From Nymphaea colorata (lineage: Eukaryota; Streptophyta; Magnoliopsida; Nymphaeales; Nymphaeaceae), in contig NC_045149.1 of assembly GCF_008831285.2 (NCBI RefSeq), positions 6,377,500-6,441,499 on the forward strand: a stretch of 64,000 bases of DNA, given 5' to 3'. Below the pieces are notes generated by a model, which ran no database searches, had not been told where the DNA came from, and saw nothing but the letters and a program-made list of their open reading frames with translations. A program made the position numbers and the translations under genes. Below, in pieces: positions 46,376 to 58,813 of this stretch (position 1 is the stretch's first letter; every line of letters starts with the position of its first letter).

Positions 46376-48651
46376 CTTACAATTACTTACTTATTTATAT
46401 ATGTTGTGCCCCTTTAAAAATGATTCACCTCTCTCTCCCTCTCTCTTTCATGTGCCCCACCGTCCCAGGTGGGCCCGCTCGATATAGGCCGGCCGGCAAT
46501 GGCAGGGGTGAAGCCGCCATGGCTCCCCTTGCAAGAACAGGAGAGGGAGAGAGAGAGAGAGAGAGAGAGAGAATGGGGGGACTGAAGAGGGATCCACCCG
46601 GAGAGGGAGGGAGGGAGAAATAGAGAGATATGAGAATGGAACAGCTCAAATTTGATGTCTTTTTTAAGTCAGCATTCGAGAAAGATGATGATGGCTTACC
46701 AAGGGCTTTGAATTCAGACGGTCGTTGTGGCTTTTAAGAGCCTTCACACCAAGCTAATTTCTGTATGCAACTTGGTTTACGTTGACCAACGGCTTTGAAT
46801 TCAGACTGGCCATCCTCGCCTTTAAGAGCATTCACCCAAGCTTTCGGGGCACCTTTTCAATATATTATGTCAGTGTGGTGTGGCATCACGTGAATGTGAT
46901 GGTAGGAGATAAATTATCGTTTAATTATCCACGTAAAGAAAAGGCAGATTAACCGGGATATTATTTGGTAAAGACCTACCAAAATGCTCCACCCAATGTT
47001 ATATATCAGTTTCCAACTTATGTCAAAAAATAAAAAGAAAAATCTGCTAATATCATTTCTGAATTAGAAAGAAAAATGAAAAATGACATATTAATATTAT
47101 TTTTATTGAATAGATGAATCCGGCCCATATTAACCAAAAATCTGCTAATATCATTTCTCAGATTTTGGTTCACCGTCAGTTTCAGCTTACACTGGTAGAT
47201 AGCCAGAAAACAATTTTGACAACACTCGTAAAAGGAAATTTGATCATAAATTTTAATATGGATGGTTCTTATATGAGATTAATCTATGCTGACTACCACT
47301 CTTGAATAAGAACATTTATTTATCATTGTCCGGTCTTAGAACATACAATCACATGATGCTTCCTATAAATGTGGCCAATGAATTCAATGGCTTGAACAAA
47401 TTAAATTGAGTTGGTCACTTTAATTTGTAATGAGGGATATTTGTGGGCATCTCTATCAAGTTGATAGATGAGAAAATGGTTCGGATTTGAGTCGGATCCA
47501 TCTTTTACCAATTTTATGGCCCAATTGGACTTGGATTTGAATTTAAATATGGATTTTATTTTCTAAATCTGAATTCACATCCAACTAGCAAGAAATGCAA
47601 TGTAATCGGGTGAGATTTTTATCCGAACCTGGTTGGATATCAGGATTTAATCACGCTTTCGTCTTCTGTTTTCCTTTGCTCTTTTTGAGGGAAATTTTCG
47701 AAGACACGCCTACTGAATTGGAACTAATAAATAATATAACTAACTTTTTTATATTACTAAAAATCAAATACATCTAAGTTTTATACCGTTAATCGAAAAC
47801 AACTTTATCCAAATATACCCCAGGTCGTTACTTTCTTAAGCTAGATGTAGTAAAAATATAAAATTAACCTCAGTTCAGAGAAATTAATTTAAGATCATTG
47901 GCTTGTATAAACATCTTTAGCTACATCCAATAACATTAACTTATGATTTAATGTATTCTAACTTCACCCAGCCATTTCAATGTTCTATCCTAATCAAAGT
48001 AAAGATCAGATTCAAGTTTCAGGTGGGGAAATTCCAACCTTGGCATTCATAAATTTCAGAACACAAAAAATTCTTGGGATTAGTTTAGGTCACAGATAAT
48101 TAATCAAGCAAGCACCAGTTGCTAGCTGAATGTGAAACACCAAAACCTGAAAATGTACCTTCAAACTTTAGAAGCGCGCTGCATGGGGATCATAAATTAA
48201 AGGTTTGTTTGAATCGAAATATGAGGGACGCAACTTATGCAATTATTAGATCCAGTTCAAAATTATTTAGTTAGGCATCAAATGACATAAGTAGCTGATC
48301 CATTAGAGCTTGTGAAAGCAGGTCATAGTTAGTTTCAAATGAGGTACTATGTCTCTGTGCTTAAGTGGTGGAGTACTATGGTACAATTTAAGCCTCGACA
48401 CCGGGCCTGAGCCAACACCTAAAACCCAAGCATGACTCTAGCCTTATTAAATTAAAGAACATATATTTTTAATACAAAATAATATGTAAATATAATTAAT
48501 TGTAATAAAATATTATAATTGGATATAAAAATTAATAAAATATGTATTTAAAAAATTATCGGGCCAAACCGGGCTCAATCAAGCCCACTCGAGCTTGTCC
48601 GGTTACTTTTTTTTCAAGTCCAAGCTCAGGCCTGAGTCGGGCCAGGTACTG
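46375..48651 (+). repeat. 2.2 kb dispersed repeat, copy L2 (inverted relative to 18235-20466)
   Basis: Reverse-complement partner of L1, about 95% or more similar in the parts compared. Its left edge interrupts block A'; its right edge, an AT-core element (48362-48651), abuts the retrotransposon LTR. A GA run at about 46550-46572 matches the CT run in L1. Confidence 0.8.
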
Positions 48652-51126
48652 TGTCACACCCCGACCTTTTTGACACTCAAACATTTTTTTTTTCTAACAT
48701 CCAACATCGAGGTGTGACTACACAATAGTTCAAAAAGGAATGAGCCAAGCAATTCAAAACAATGGGGCAAGCTTTCCATTATATAGCATTTCAATTCAAT
48801 TGTACATTTGACAAAAATGCCCCAAAATCACAACATCGATGCCTCATCAAAACAAGGCATCAGTAAAACCAAAAACCCGACGCGCCGGCACTACAAGAAC
48901 AAAACAAAACCCAAACCTCCCCAGTAGGACGTGAGTGTAGCCATCTGCTCAGCCTGCTGCCCCGGGTACACCAAAACCTGAAAAAAGGAAACAACTGAAG
49001 GCTTAGCCTTCGCAGTATGGCAACAAGCCAGGAAAAGTCCAAGCCCTCTTAGGTCGGGCTCAGTACACAAACAAACATCAGAACAATCTATCATTATGTC
49101 GTGTCAAGACACGACATGCAGACGCCACTCAATGGCTACAATAACATAATTTCAATCACATGCAAGGCATCATCAACATGTCACTTGCATTCATAAGCAC
49201 AACAGTCACATGCACAACAATCCTATATATTTCAATCACATACAATGCAGTTTCATTACTATCAGTGAATTTACAGTTCCTGTGGGTGCAAACACAGGCA
49301 CGTGCACACCGCGGGCGGCCCACAGCCGAGAGACAACCCCTGTGGTGGCCCAGAACAGTATGGATCCATCTATCCGCTGCAGCGGTAGAGCACTCATCCA
49401 TGGATGTGTGAATTCCAAGGAGAGATACTCAGCCTTCCCTAGGACACCCAGGTTGGGAAGGCGGGAGCCTACGCTCCAAGCACATCACACAACAGTACCC
49501 TGGGGCCTTGCACCGCCTGCGCTCCGAACAGGCGAGACCAGTGGCGAAAGTGGGACAACTCCCATATACATAGTCACATCCCACTGGCCTCTCATCTCTT
49601 ATTCTTTCATTCTTATACTTATACTTGCACAAACACATTTAACTGGCTAGCTCCTGAGGTTGGTTCACTTCACGAGTGAACTCACACCTCCAATTGCCTC
49701 CACACGAGGGTTACACATAACCACAACAGTTTTGGCTAGCCGTCATAACAATATGGGCACAACTACCCACTGTGCAAACATTTGTATCATTGCCCGCGGC
49801 AATGGGTATTCAATAAACATAACATTCACATTCATCATCATAACAATCACATCTTTGAAACTTAGCCAAACCACAGAAAGTAGTCTCAATCTGTGGTGGG
49901 CTCGTAACTGTCCTATGCAGTTATCATGCTAGAATGCTTTCTAATGCACAATTGGGATCGAGGAGACACTCGACTCGATACCCCGCCTCATCTGTCCTAA
50001 ACAGTTATCAATTCTAGCATGCACATGCAATGCGTAACATTATCAAAACAATTACTATAAGCCTTTCAAAACAATTCATATCATATATCAATTTATGTAC
50101 ATGCATACACATATTCATTCACGGAACACTCAATCAATTCATATCACAAATCCTAGGATCCCATGATCCTAGGAACACACATTCATTCACTTGCCCAGGC
50201 AGGGATTTGCCTGGAATGTCGCCATACCTGTGGCGCGTTCACAAGAATCTTCAAAATGCCTCGAGCTTCGAATCCGGTAACTCAAGGTCGACGGGACGTA
50301 CCCGGTGAACCTGCAGACACAAACACAAGATAAGATTCCTACTACAAACCTCAACAATTCAAACAAAAACAAAACAAGGTCATTGAGGCACGCGTCATCG
50401 CCTCAAGAGGGTGTCGACGGGTAGTGTCGACCCACAAGTTCTCCAATAGGGTCACTTCCCACTCCTAGCCGTGCCAATAGATGCCAAAACTCAAAGCCAT
50501 CAATCCGTCTATCACTAACGCCTTTCTCAAAATTCCCTTTTTCTTAAATCAAGGCGTCTACCCCAAAGATATTTCCAACTTATGTACGTTATCCCTATTT
50601 AACTCCAAGATGCACCCGTTCACAAAAACGCGTGCTACAGGCTCACTAAAACGGTCCTAAATCTTCCCCACTACCTCACAAACTCTACCATGTCTCCCCT
50701 AATGCTTCGAAAAATAATCTATCATGCTTAAATGATCATCCAAAATATGAATCTTCGCTTCCAACATAATCGCAAGCTTTCCCCAAAAACGAAATCACTA
50801 ACATGTGATCCAAATAATCAATTCAAAGCTCTAGCATGCTCAACCAATAATTATGAGCGTTCCAAAAAGAAATATATCATAAAATAGGTTCAATTTCGCC
50901 TTGCTCACCCCGATTGAAGGTCTAAACTGCTGTTACGAGGGGGAAGACAAATCCCCAAGCTGAAAACGGATCCAACAGTGATAGCACAGTGAAAATCAGT
51001 GAGAGAAAGTACTTGATTGGAGAAAATCGAAAACGAGCAGAAAATGGGGAGAGGGTTCGGTCAAAAGGGGAAAAGAAGGCAGTGAGGGGAGAGGACGGGA
51101 GAGAAGAGAGAGAGACGGTGGAGAGT

Positions 51127-51240
51127 GAGACGAGTGACAGTGGGAGAGGGAGAGTCGTTCGGTGGAGAGGGGAGACGAGAGACAGTGGGAAAGGGAGGGT
51201 CGTTCGGTGGAGAGGGGAGACGAGAGACAGTGGGAGAGGG
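51127..51240. repeat. 45-base tandem repeat in the LTR
   Basis: About 2.5 units of GACGAG(T/A)GACAGTGGG- type sequence ending GTGGAGAGGGGA. Confidence 0.85.
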
Positions 51241-51313
51241 AGAAGGGAAAGAAAACGAGAAGGAGAAGAAAAGAGAAGAGAGGAAGAGGCAAGGGACGAC
51301 AGGGTTCACCTCA

Positions 51314-51485
51314 ACGCCGCGTCGTCGCCGCTGCCGCCGCCGTCGCCGCCGCCGCCGTCGCCGCCGCCGCCGTCGCCGCCGCCGCGCCGCCGCCGTCGCC
51401 GCCGCCGCCGTCGTCGCCGCTGCCGCGCCGTCGCCGCCGCCGCCGTCGCCGCCGCCGCCGTCGCCGCCGCCGCCGTCGCCGTCGC
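51314..51485. repeat. CCG/CGC-rich microsatellite in the LTR
   Basis: Imperfect trinucleotide tract of CCG, CGC and GTC words. It generates long Pro/Arg/Ala/Gly open frames on both strands, none of which is a gene. Confidence 0.95.
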
Positions 51486-51650
51486 CTTCTTCCCTGAGCT
51501 CCGGTCGTGGGTAAGGAAGAGACGGTAAGAGGAAAGCGAAGGAGAAGAGAATGCGAGGGAGGAGGGACAGCGTCGGGCTCCTCTCGCGTGGGCTAGGGTC
51601 CGGGTCTGGACCCTGACCCGACCCGCTCCGCCCAAACGCCGCGCGTTACA

Positions 51651-51662
51651 TCCTACCCTCCT
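51651..51662 (-). other. Polypurine tract of the Tekay-like element
   Basis: On the element strand AGGAGGGTAGGA lies immediately before the LTR start TGTAAC, preceded by GGACGAAATTTTTTTG, a context typical of this lineage. Confidence 0.8.
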
Positions 51663-51698
51663 AACAAAAAAATTTCGTCCTCGAAATTAGATCATACC

Positions 51699-52109
51699 TC
51701 AATGCAAGAACAAGTGCGGATATCTCTTCCGCACGTCCTCCTCAGGTTCCCATGTGCTCTCCTTCAATCCATGGTACTGCCATTCCACCTTCACTAAAGG
51801 GATTCTCTTTGTGCGAAGCACTTGCTCTCTTCGATCCACAATTCTGATAGGTTTTTCTTCCATTGTCAGATCATCTTGCACCTGAATACCTTGAAAATCA
51901 ATCACATGTGTCGGATCTGGTACGTACTTTCGAAGCATGGAAACATGAAAAACGTCATGAACATGACTCCAGTCTGGTGGTAGTGCCAATCTATAGGCCA
52001 CCTCGCCAATCTTCTCTAATATCTCAAAAGGTCCTACGAACCTCGGGCTCAACTTTCCCTTCACACCAAAACGAAAAACACCTCTAGTAGGGGAAATTTT
52101 CAAAAACAC
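51699..52109 (-). pseudogene. Integrase C-terminus and chromodomain segment
   Basis: Encodes the GPF(E)I-type integrase C-terminal module (FVGPFEILEKIG, VFHVSMLRKY) and then a chromodomain-like end (IPLVKVEWQYHG, ESTWEPEEDVRKRYPHLF). In chromoviruses this module is thought to guide integration to heterochromatin. Intact over 136 codons but out of frame with the upstream integrase part. Confidence 0.85.
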
Positions 52110-52973
52110 ATGATCACCACCTCAAAAGTCAATTCTCTACGACGAATGTCGGCATAGCTTTTCTGTCTACTCTGAGCAGTCAACAACTTTTTCCTTATCA
52201 ATTGCACTTGGTCGGTGTAGTGTTGCAAAACTAAAGGGTTTTCGATTTTTCCATCACCCAATTCGGTCCAACAAGCTGGCGATCTGCACGGCCTTCCATA
52301 CAAAGCCTCAAAAGGTGCCATCCCAATACTAGAGTGGTAACTGTTATTATATGCAAATTCTGCCAGTTTCACATGTTTGTCCCATTCTCCTTTCCACTCT
52401 AAGACACAAGCACGCAACATGTCCTCTAAGGTCTGAATGGTCCTCTCCGATTGCCCATCAGTTTGGGGGTGGAACGCTGTGCTTAGCTTAAGCTTGGTAC
52501 CCAAAGCCTTCTGCAAATGCCCCCAAATCTAGAGGTAAAACGTGGATCTCGATCCGAAATGATAGACCTTGGCACACCATGCAATCTCACTATCTCGCCA
52601 ATATATAACTCTGCGAGACTTTCCAAAGACTGATTAATTCTAATAGACAGAAAATGAGCGGACTTCGTCAGTCGATCAACAATCACCCATATGGCATCAA
52701 TGCTGTCTTCGGGTGTGAGGCAATCCAACTACCAAATCCATTGTAATGTCTTCCCATTTCCACACCGGGATATCGATTCTCTGCAACAAGCCTCCGGGCC
52801 GTTGATGCTCTGCTTTTACTTGTTGGCAAACCAAACTTTGCCACATATTCTGCAATTTCACGCTTCATTCCAGGCCACCAAAAATTTCTCTTCATATCCT
52901 GAAACATCTTTGTACTGCCAGGGTGTATAGAAAACTTAGATTTATGAGCTTCATCAAGCAACCGTCGCTTCAC
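52110..52973 (-). pseudogene. Integrase segment, frame-broken
   Basis: Contains the zinc-binding region ([20 protein letters not shown]), a catalytic core with [13 protein letters not shown] and ISDRDPRF, and the later [11 protein letters not shown] segment. These parts are spread over three frames, with breaks near 52725 and 52510. The downstream CC pair of the zinc-binding region is not preserved in frame. Confidence 0.85.
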
Positions 52974-53342
52974 CCCTTCTCTCTAGGGACCCACAATCTA
53001 TGTCGAAACCACAATGAACCCTCTTCATCTTGATGCCAGAAAGCATCTACCTTCTTACACTCTTCCACGTTCTTAGCAAAATCAGGATCTTCCTTTTGCT
53101 TCAATACAAGCTCTTCCATCAAAGGGTGTTGTATCACGGCACTCATCGTTGCTTTGTTCTCGCCACAAAGGTAAGGTTGCCATGCTATCACATCTTGTAA
53201 CAAATTCCAAGAACATGCTAACATACATACATCGTTGCCTTAGCTTGCCTGCTCAAAGCATCAGCCACCACATTCGCCTTGCCTGGATGATATGATATCG
53301 TGAAATCATAATCTTTTAGGTATTCAATCCATCTTCTTTGCC

Positions 53343-54430
53343 TCAAATTAAGATCACTTTGGAGAATATATATTTCAAAGACTTGTGATCTGTAAACACT
53401 TCAAATGTTGCCCCATAGAGATAATGCCTCCAAATCTTTAGTGCAAACACAACTGCTCCCAACTCCAAATCGTGAGTGGGATAGTGTTGTTCGTGTGTCT
53501 TCAACTGCCTTGATGCATAAGCCACCACACGGCCATTTTGCATCAGCACACAACCATAACCGATTCCTGATGCATCTGTGTACAGTACAAAACCCGAATG
53601 ACCTGATGGAAGCGTCAGAATAGGAGCAGCAGTAAGCTTGTCCTTCAGAGTTTGAAAACTCCTCTCACACTCTTCATTCCAAATAAACTTCACTCCTTTT
53701 CTCAATAGCTTAGTCATTGGTGTAGCTATTTTCGAAAAGTCTTGTATGAACCTGCGATAATATCCTGCCAATCCCAAAAAGCTTCTAACCTCGGTTACAC
53801 TGCATGGCGTCCTCCAGTCCTGCACAGCTGACACCTTAGCCGGATCGACGGATACTCCATCCTTAGAGATTACATGACCCAGAAAGTTTACCTTCTCTAG
53901 CCAAAATTCACATTTTGAATACTTGGCATACAACTTATGCTTGCGCAAAAGACCCAATACACTTCTCAAGTGATCTCTATGCTCTGTCACACTCTCTGAG
54001 TACACCAAAATATCATCCACAAAAACAATAACAAATCGTCCAAGAACTCTTGGAAAACCCGATTCATGAGGTCCATGAACGCTGCGGGAGCATTGGTCAA
54101 CCCAAAAGGCATGACCCTGAATTCATAGTGCCCATATCTGGTTCGAAATGCAGTCTTAGCAACATCTTCCTCCCGTATCAAGAGTTGATGATAACCTGTC
54201 CTCAGATCGATCTTGGAGAAAACCTTTGCATCCTTAAGCTGATCAAACAAGTCTTCAATTCTAGGAAGCGGATACTTATTCTTGATGGTGATTTGATTCA
54301 ACATGCGGTAGTCGATACACAAACGCATTGTCCCATCTTTCTTCTTCACAAACAACACTGGTGCTCCCCATGGTGACACACTAGGTCGGATGAAGCCCTT
54401 GTCTAAGAGCTCCTGCAATTGCTTCTCAAT
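53343..54430 (-). pseudogene. Reverse transcriptase and RNase H segment, frame-broken
   Basis: RT landmarks [31 protein letters not shown] and [13 protein letters not shown], then [18 protein letters not shown], precede a frame break near 54010 that falls just before the DDILVYS catalytic motif. RNase H follows ([23 protein letters not shown]). The break alone would abolish RT translation. Confidence 0.92.
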
Positions 54431-54743
54431 TCTTCTAACTCTGCTGGTGCCATACGATAGGGTGCCTTAGAAATAGGAGCTGTCCCTGGTGACAACTCTA
54501 TCTTGAACTCCACTTCTCGTGTTGGAGGCAAACTTGACAGTTCCTCCGGAAACACATCAGGGTACTCACTCACAATTGCCACATCCGGTAACCTTACCGG
54601 TTCCGGCTCATTGGTCAACACATTGACCAAGAAGGCAACACTTCCATTTTCTATCAATCGTTTAGCTTTCAATGCAGACACCATTATCTTATCAGTTCGA
54701 CTGGCCTTACGAGCATGGAACTCCACAGGTTGCATTTCATCAG

Positions 54744-55070
54744 TCAACAATGTATCTGCTTCTTCCTGCAATCTATATTAGCATAATGTGCATATAACCA
54801 ATCCATGCCCAAAATCACATCAAATTCGTTAAAACTCATGATCACCAACTGTGCAGGTAAGTGATGTTGATGGATCTCCACGTCCACATCAGATAGATAC
54901 TCACTACACGACTCTTGAGCATGCATAGGGCTAACAACTTTCAGAACATACGGCATCTTCCTAGCAGCACTTCTAGTGAAGTAGCAAATCGACTAGATAT
55001 AAATGAATGGGTCGCCCCAGCATCAAACAACACTCTAGCAATATGAGAACCAACAAGTAAAGTACCTTCA
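54744..55070 (-). pseudogene. Aspartic protease segment
   Basis: The active-site signature appears as VLFDAGATHSFIS (D-A-G in place of D-S/T-G, as is seen in some plant gypsy elements). The downstream part (MSFNEFDVILGMDWL) is in a different frame after a break near 54950. Confidence 0.8.
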
Positions 55071-55136
55071 ACAAGGTCGTGTGCCTGAAGCTCCTCCACG
55101 GTAGTAGCATAGACACGTCCAGTCGTCTGTCGTGCG

Positions 55137-56020
55137 CTAGAAGGACCGGCCTCTGGCTTCTTCAACTCTCTTTCTTTCCTTAAGGGACAATCCTTGATAA
55201 AGTGCCCCATCCTTCCACAGTGTAAGCAAGCTCCGATCTCTCGATAGCACGGCTTTCCAGGGTGCACACGCGAACAAGTAGGGCACCTCTGAGAAGTCGG
55301 AGTAGCCACTGACCCCTGGGTGCCTCACTACGGGTTGGCTGGTTCCGTCTGAAAGTTCGATCATCCCGCCTCTCATAAGGCCTTGTCCTGCCTGCAAAGT
55401 GGTGGCGCTTCACCTGGGTTCGTCCACCTTGTGAATGCTGGCTTGCTTTCTTCTGGTGATCCTTCTGTGTCCTCGCCCAGTCTCTCTTCTATACATCTTG
55501 CCATAGTGACCGCCTCGTCCAAGTCACGAGGTCTGCTCGTCAAAACTTTGGTTCGCAGTCCCTCCCGCAGACCGCGCACAAACTTGCCTGCCCTGGCTCC
55601 GTCTGTAGTGTAGAAGTGTGGGCAATACGCCTCCAAGTGTCGATATCTTGTAATATATTCCTCCAAGCTCATTTGATTTTGCTGTAGATCAAGAAACTCT
55701 TGCATGTTCTTGTCTCTAGCATGCACTGGGTAGTAGGTGTTGAGGAAGGAATCTCTAAACTGCTTCCAAGAAATTGACGGTTGGCCTGCATACCGGATCT
55801 CAAGAGTTGATTTCCACCAATCCATGGCATCACCTTTTCAGCAGGTAAGTGCCATAGTTCACTTTGTCTTCCTCAGGCATCTTCAGAAGCACAAAGATGC
55901 GTTCAACTTCCTCAATCCACTGTTTTGCCTTATCGTGACTGCACCTCCTGAAAAGATAGGCGGCTGCATCGCCATGAACTGTTGAAACGACACCGCTGAT
56001 GCCTTCTCCTTAAGTGGCGC
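55137..56020 (-). pseudogene. Gag segment with CCHC zinc knuckle, frame-broken
   Basis: Retrotransposon gag core (WKQFRDSFLNTYYPVHARD, FLDLQQNQMSLEEY, FVRGLREGLR) at 55825-55373, followed in another frame by a CCHC knuckle CLHCGRMGHFIKDC at about 55228-55187. N-terminal gag (KAKQWIEEVERIF-type) lies upstream at about 55850-55960, again in a different frame. Confidence 0.85.
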
Positions 56021-56394
56021 AGTGGTGTCTCTGGAAGGAGATGCATTACTCCTCTGGTTACTGACATGGACTGCACAAGGAGGTCAGTGTTGCAACGTGG
56101 TCAGCAAAATAGACTGTTGATCCACAGGTGGAGTTGCCTCAGTGGGGTTTTGAGCACCCCACCCAATTGGGCGTACTGGTGCCCCTGACGTACTGTCGTC
56201 GCGTGGGTATGCGCATCAGAATGGGCCGGACTAGGCTCTCTCTGTGCCTCTGTGGACGGCCAGGCTCGCTTCTTACCCTTACGATGATATTCACATCTGT
56301 ACACACAAGAACCTTAATCTCAATCCAGTCTATGACTAATCTCACAAATCAAATACACGTGCATTAGCAGAAGTTCAAACATAGATCACATTAC

Positions 56395-56494
56395 NNNNNN
56401 NNNNNNNNNNNNNNNNNNNNNNNNNNNNNNNNNNNNNNNNNNNNNNNNNNNNNNNNNNNNNNNNNNNNNNNNNNNNNNNNNNNNNNNNNNNNNN
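56395..56494. other. Assembly gap of exactly 100 N
   Basis: A run of 100 N, the conventional scaffold-gap placeholder, so its true size is unknown. The left flank is retroelement 5' untranslated sequence; the right flank begins abruptly inside duplicated block A. Confidence 0.99.
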
Positions 56495-57287
56495 TTTTGA
56501 GGGGAGGAGTTCACATGTTTTCTGCTGAAATCATCTTATTGCCAGATGAGAAAGTGTTTCGCAGCAATTTCCTACTGCATCAAGCAATTCTCCTCGCCGT
56601 TGTCATGTTCCCCGTACAGAGGCTATTTTTGTATCAAGATCATGTGTTGTAAACATTCCTCTTAATAAAGGTCGAGGCCTCCTCCCCTAGGCTTGTTTCG
56701 GCACCATTAAAAAGCAGCAGCATCAGACCCACTTCAGTCAGAAATCCTTCTTTGCACAAGTGCTTAGCTAAGAGAGCATTGATGCAAGGAACATAATGCT
56801 GCATTTGCAGGGCAATGGTCAAAAACCCTTTAAATGTACTTCTCACATTTTTGGGCTGCCAACGACTTCCAAACTCATGCACCTGCTACTTTCAGTCGGT
56901 TTTCACTTGTTATTATCTGATCCTGGTGTTCTTCGGGTCACTTCGTTCTCTGCTCTCATATTCAACAAGGAAAACTGGAAATGATCTCACACAACAGTTT
57001 GATCCATTTGTTCCATGCAACCTTTTTTCTTTTAAAATACTAGTGAAACATTGTTTGATCTACTGGTTCCACGAGTTTAACTTTTATATTTTAAAATCGT
57101 GCTCATCAGGTGAGGAAGGTGGACACGTTGGAGGGCGTGATTGTTGTCCATTCAGAGCAAGTTATTGATGGGCTGATATTTTCTTGCCATTTCGAGTTTT
57201 TCTTAGATAATCTAGTTTAGTACCCTGAAAATTCGCAGGCTGAATTTGCATCAATATGCAAAGATAGAACTATTCTCAAATTTGACT

Positions 57288-57480
57288 TGGTAGCAATTAC
57301 ACTTGTTCAGATGGTAATAGGACGAGAAGCCAAGCTGCCCGTTCGGCCTCCAGGAACTGGTGAAGTATCACACTTGGCACTATTTGCAGTCCAATGACGT
57401 AGCATCCATGAGAATCGAACTGCCGACTGAGCTTTCACTTGATTGGCTACCTGACTAGCTAAGCTAGGTCTCTTGAGCCA
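57288..57480 (-). mobile_element. tRNA-derived SINE candidate (D2)
   Basis: Copy of 38521-38713, differing by one inserted A in the A-box area (TAGCTTAGCTAG on the minus strand). B-box GTTCGATTC is intact. Confidence 0.45.
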
Positions 57481-58282
57481 CTAAACTCATTGAGACTTGA
57501 ATCATTATCCACGTAAAGTAAAGACCCGTGCATGTTTTCATAGTCAATCCAAACCTAGAAAGACCCTTATCCTCATAAATCCAAACCTAACATTCTCAAC
57601 CACGATTCAAATTCCCATAGCTTTAGATCCTTAAAACACATTGAATGGTTTGACAGTAATGCAAATTGCTCACACGGTTCGCAAAAAAACACTATAAGAA
57701 ATCACTAATATTGCCGAGCTACCAAACTATGAGAAAATAATTTCCATTTACTTAATCAACCAAGCTCCTTCTCCTATAAGTCCCTAAACTTGAACTTAAA
57801 TAAGCAAAGCAGAGACTTTAACCTAATGTGAACTGTAACATGAGATCTAGAACCAAAATAAGGACTGAACTCCAAACCTAACCCAAAGCATATATCCTAA
57901 TAATCCAAAGAATAAATTAAATTCAAAACTTACTGTTGAATTATAGAGCATGGGAATGCTTTAGCATGACCTCAGTACGTGATTTTGATAGGTTTCAAGG
58001 GAGTCGGAATTGTTGATAATGATCCGCTTGGTCGCTTTGGCAGCGTCAATCCCAAGCTTAAAAACTTCAACCATAAAACCTATGGTTAACGTTTGGTCAA
58101 TTTTGTGTTGGACTGAAGCCATCCAAACATGGTGAAGAAAGGACTTATACGTGGGATTTGACTCATTCAAACAGAAGCACTCTGTTTATATAGAAATGCG
58201 TTTAGGATGAATATTATGTTTGGAGCTCTTTCTTTAGCCATCGCCACCCTCAAATCTCAATTAGGGTAGGCTTCATTGATAG

Positions 58283-58813
58283 GTCTGCATACGAGCCGAG
58301 TCGAGCTCCTGCTCGAGCTTGAGCATATTTGACTCAAAAGGCTCGAGCTCAATCTTGAGTCGAGCTCCATAGAACAGGCTCAAGCTCCGTTTGATGATAT
58401 AGTGTCATGCTCAACTCGGTTGACTCGTTTAACTCATTTAAGTGAATTTAAGTAGTCACGTTTCTTTTAACTCGTTTAACACATTAGCTAGTTTAACTCA
58501 TTAACTTGTTTAACTTATTCAACTATGAACGACCGTGTAACAGAAAGAGTGACATATTTTGCATTCTAAATATTCCCTAAAAAAAAAACTTAGCAACAAA
58601 AATCTTTCATTCATGAGCATTTACCTAGTCCAGACGAACTGAGTTTAAACGAGTCAAGTTCTTACAATTCGAACTCGACACATTTAACATTTCAAACATA
58701 AATCAAGCGAGTTCGGCTTGACTAGTCTATAAATGTGTCCAGCTGAAGAAAGTTTTTACAAGCGAATTCATGTCAACCTCGAGTTAGCTCCACTTGTTGT
58801 ACACCCCTACTCA
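58283..58813. mobile_element. GCTCGAG-type element (D2)
   Basis: Copy of 39517-40051 with several single-base deletions. Confidence 0.5.

Larger units (their letters stand above)
48652..51650 (-). repeat. 3' LTR of the Tekay-like element, ~3.0 kb
   Basis: Bounded by TGTCACACCCCGACC at the low end and GCGCGTTACA at the high end, i.e. TGTAAC ... GTGACA on the element's strand. The high end touches the polypurine tract. It contains a 45-base GA-rich tandem repeat and a CCG-rich microsatellite. Target-site duplication cannot be checked. Confidence 0.85.
48652..56394 (-). mobile_element. Ty3-gypsy chromovirus (Tekay/Del-like), 5' end lost in the gap
   Basis: Minus-strand LTR retrotransposon with order gag, protease, reverse transcriptase, RNase H, integrase, chromodomain, then a polypurine tract and a roughly 3 kb 3' LTR. 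RT before integrase marks Ty3-gypsy. The C-terminal chromodomain-like segment (KVEWQYHGL, STWEPEEDV, YPHLF) and very long LTR fit the Tekay/Del lineage. Coding frames break about a dozen times. The 5' LTR and primer-binding site are not seen, because the assembled sequence stops inside the 5' untranslated part. Confidence 0.92.

Noticed and set aside
47114-47777. Two short open frames conserved between L1 and L2 as a possible gene
   Set aside because: Conservation is explained by the recent whole-repeat duplication; the frames are short, unlinked and resemble no protein.
50989-51635. Arg/Pro/Ser-rich and Ala/Gly-rich open frames up to 179 codons on both strands
   Set aside because: They arise from GA and CCG repeats within the retrotransposon LTR, with no family resemblance.
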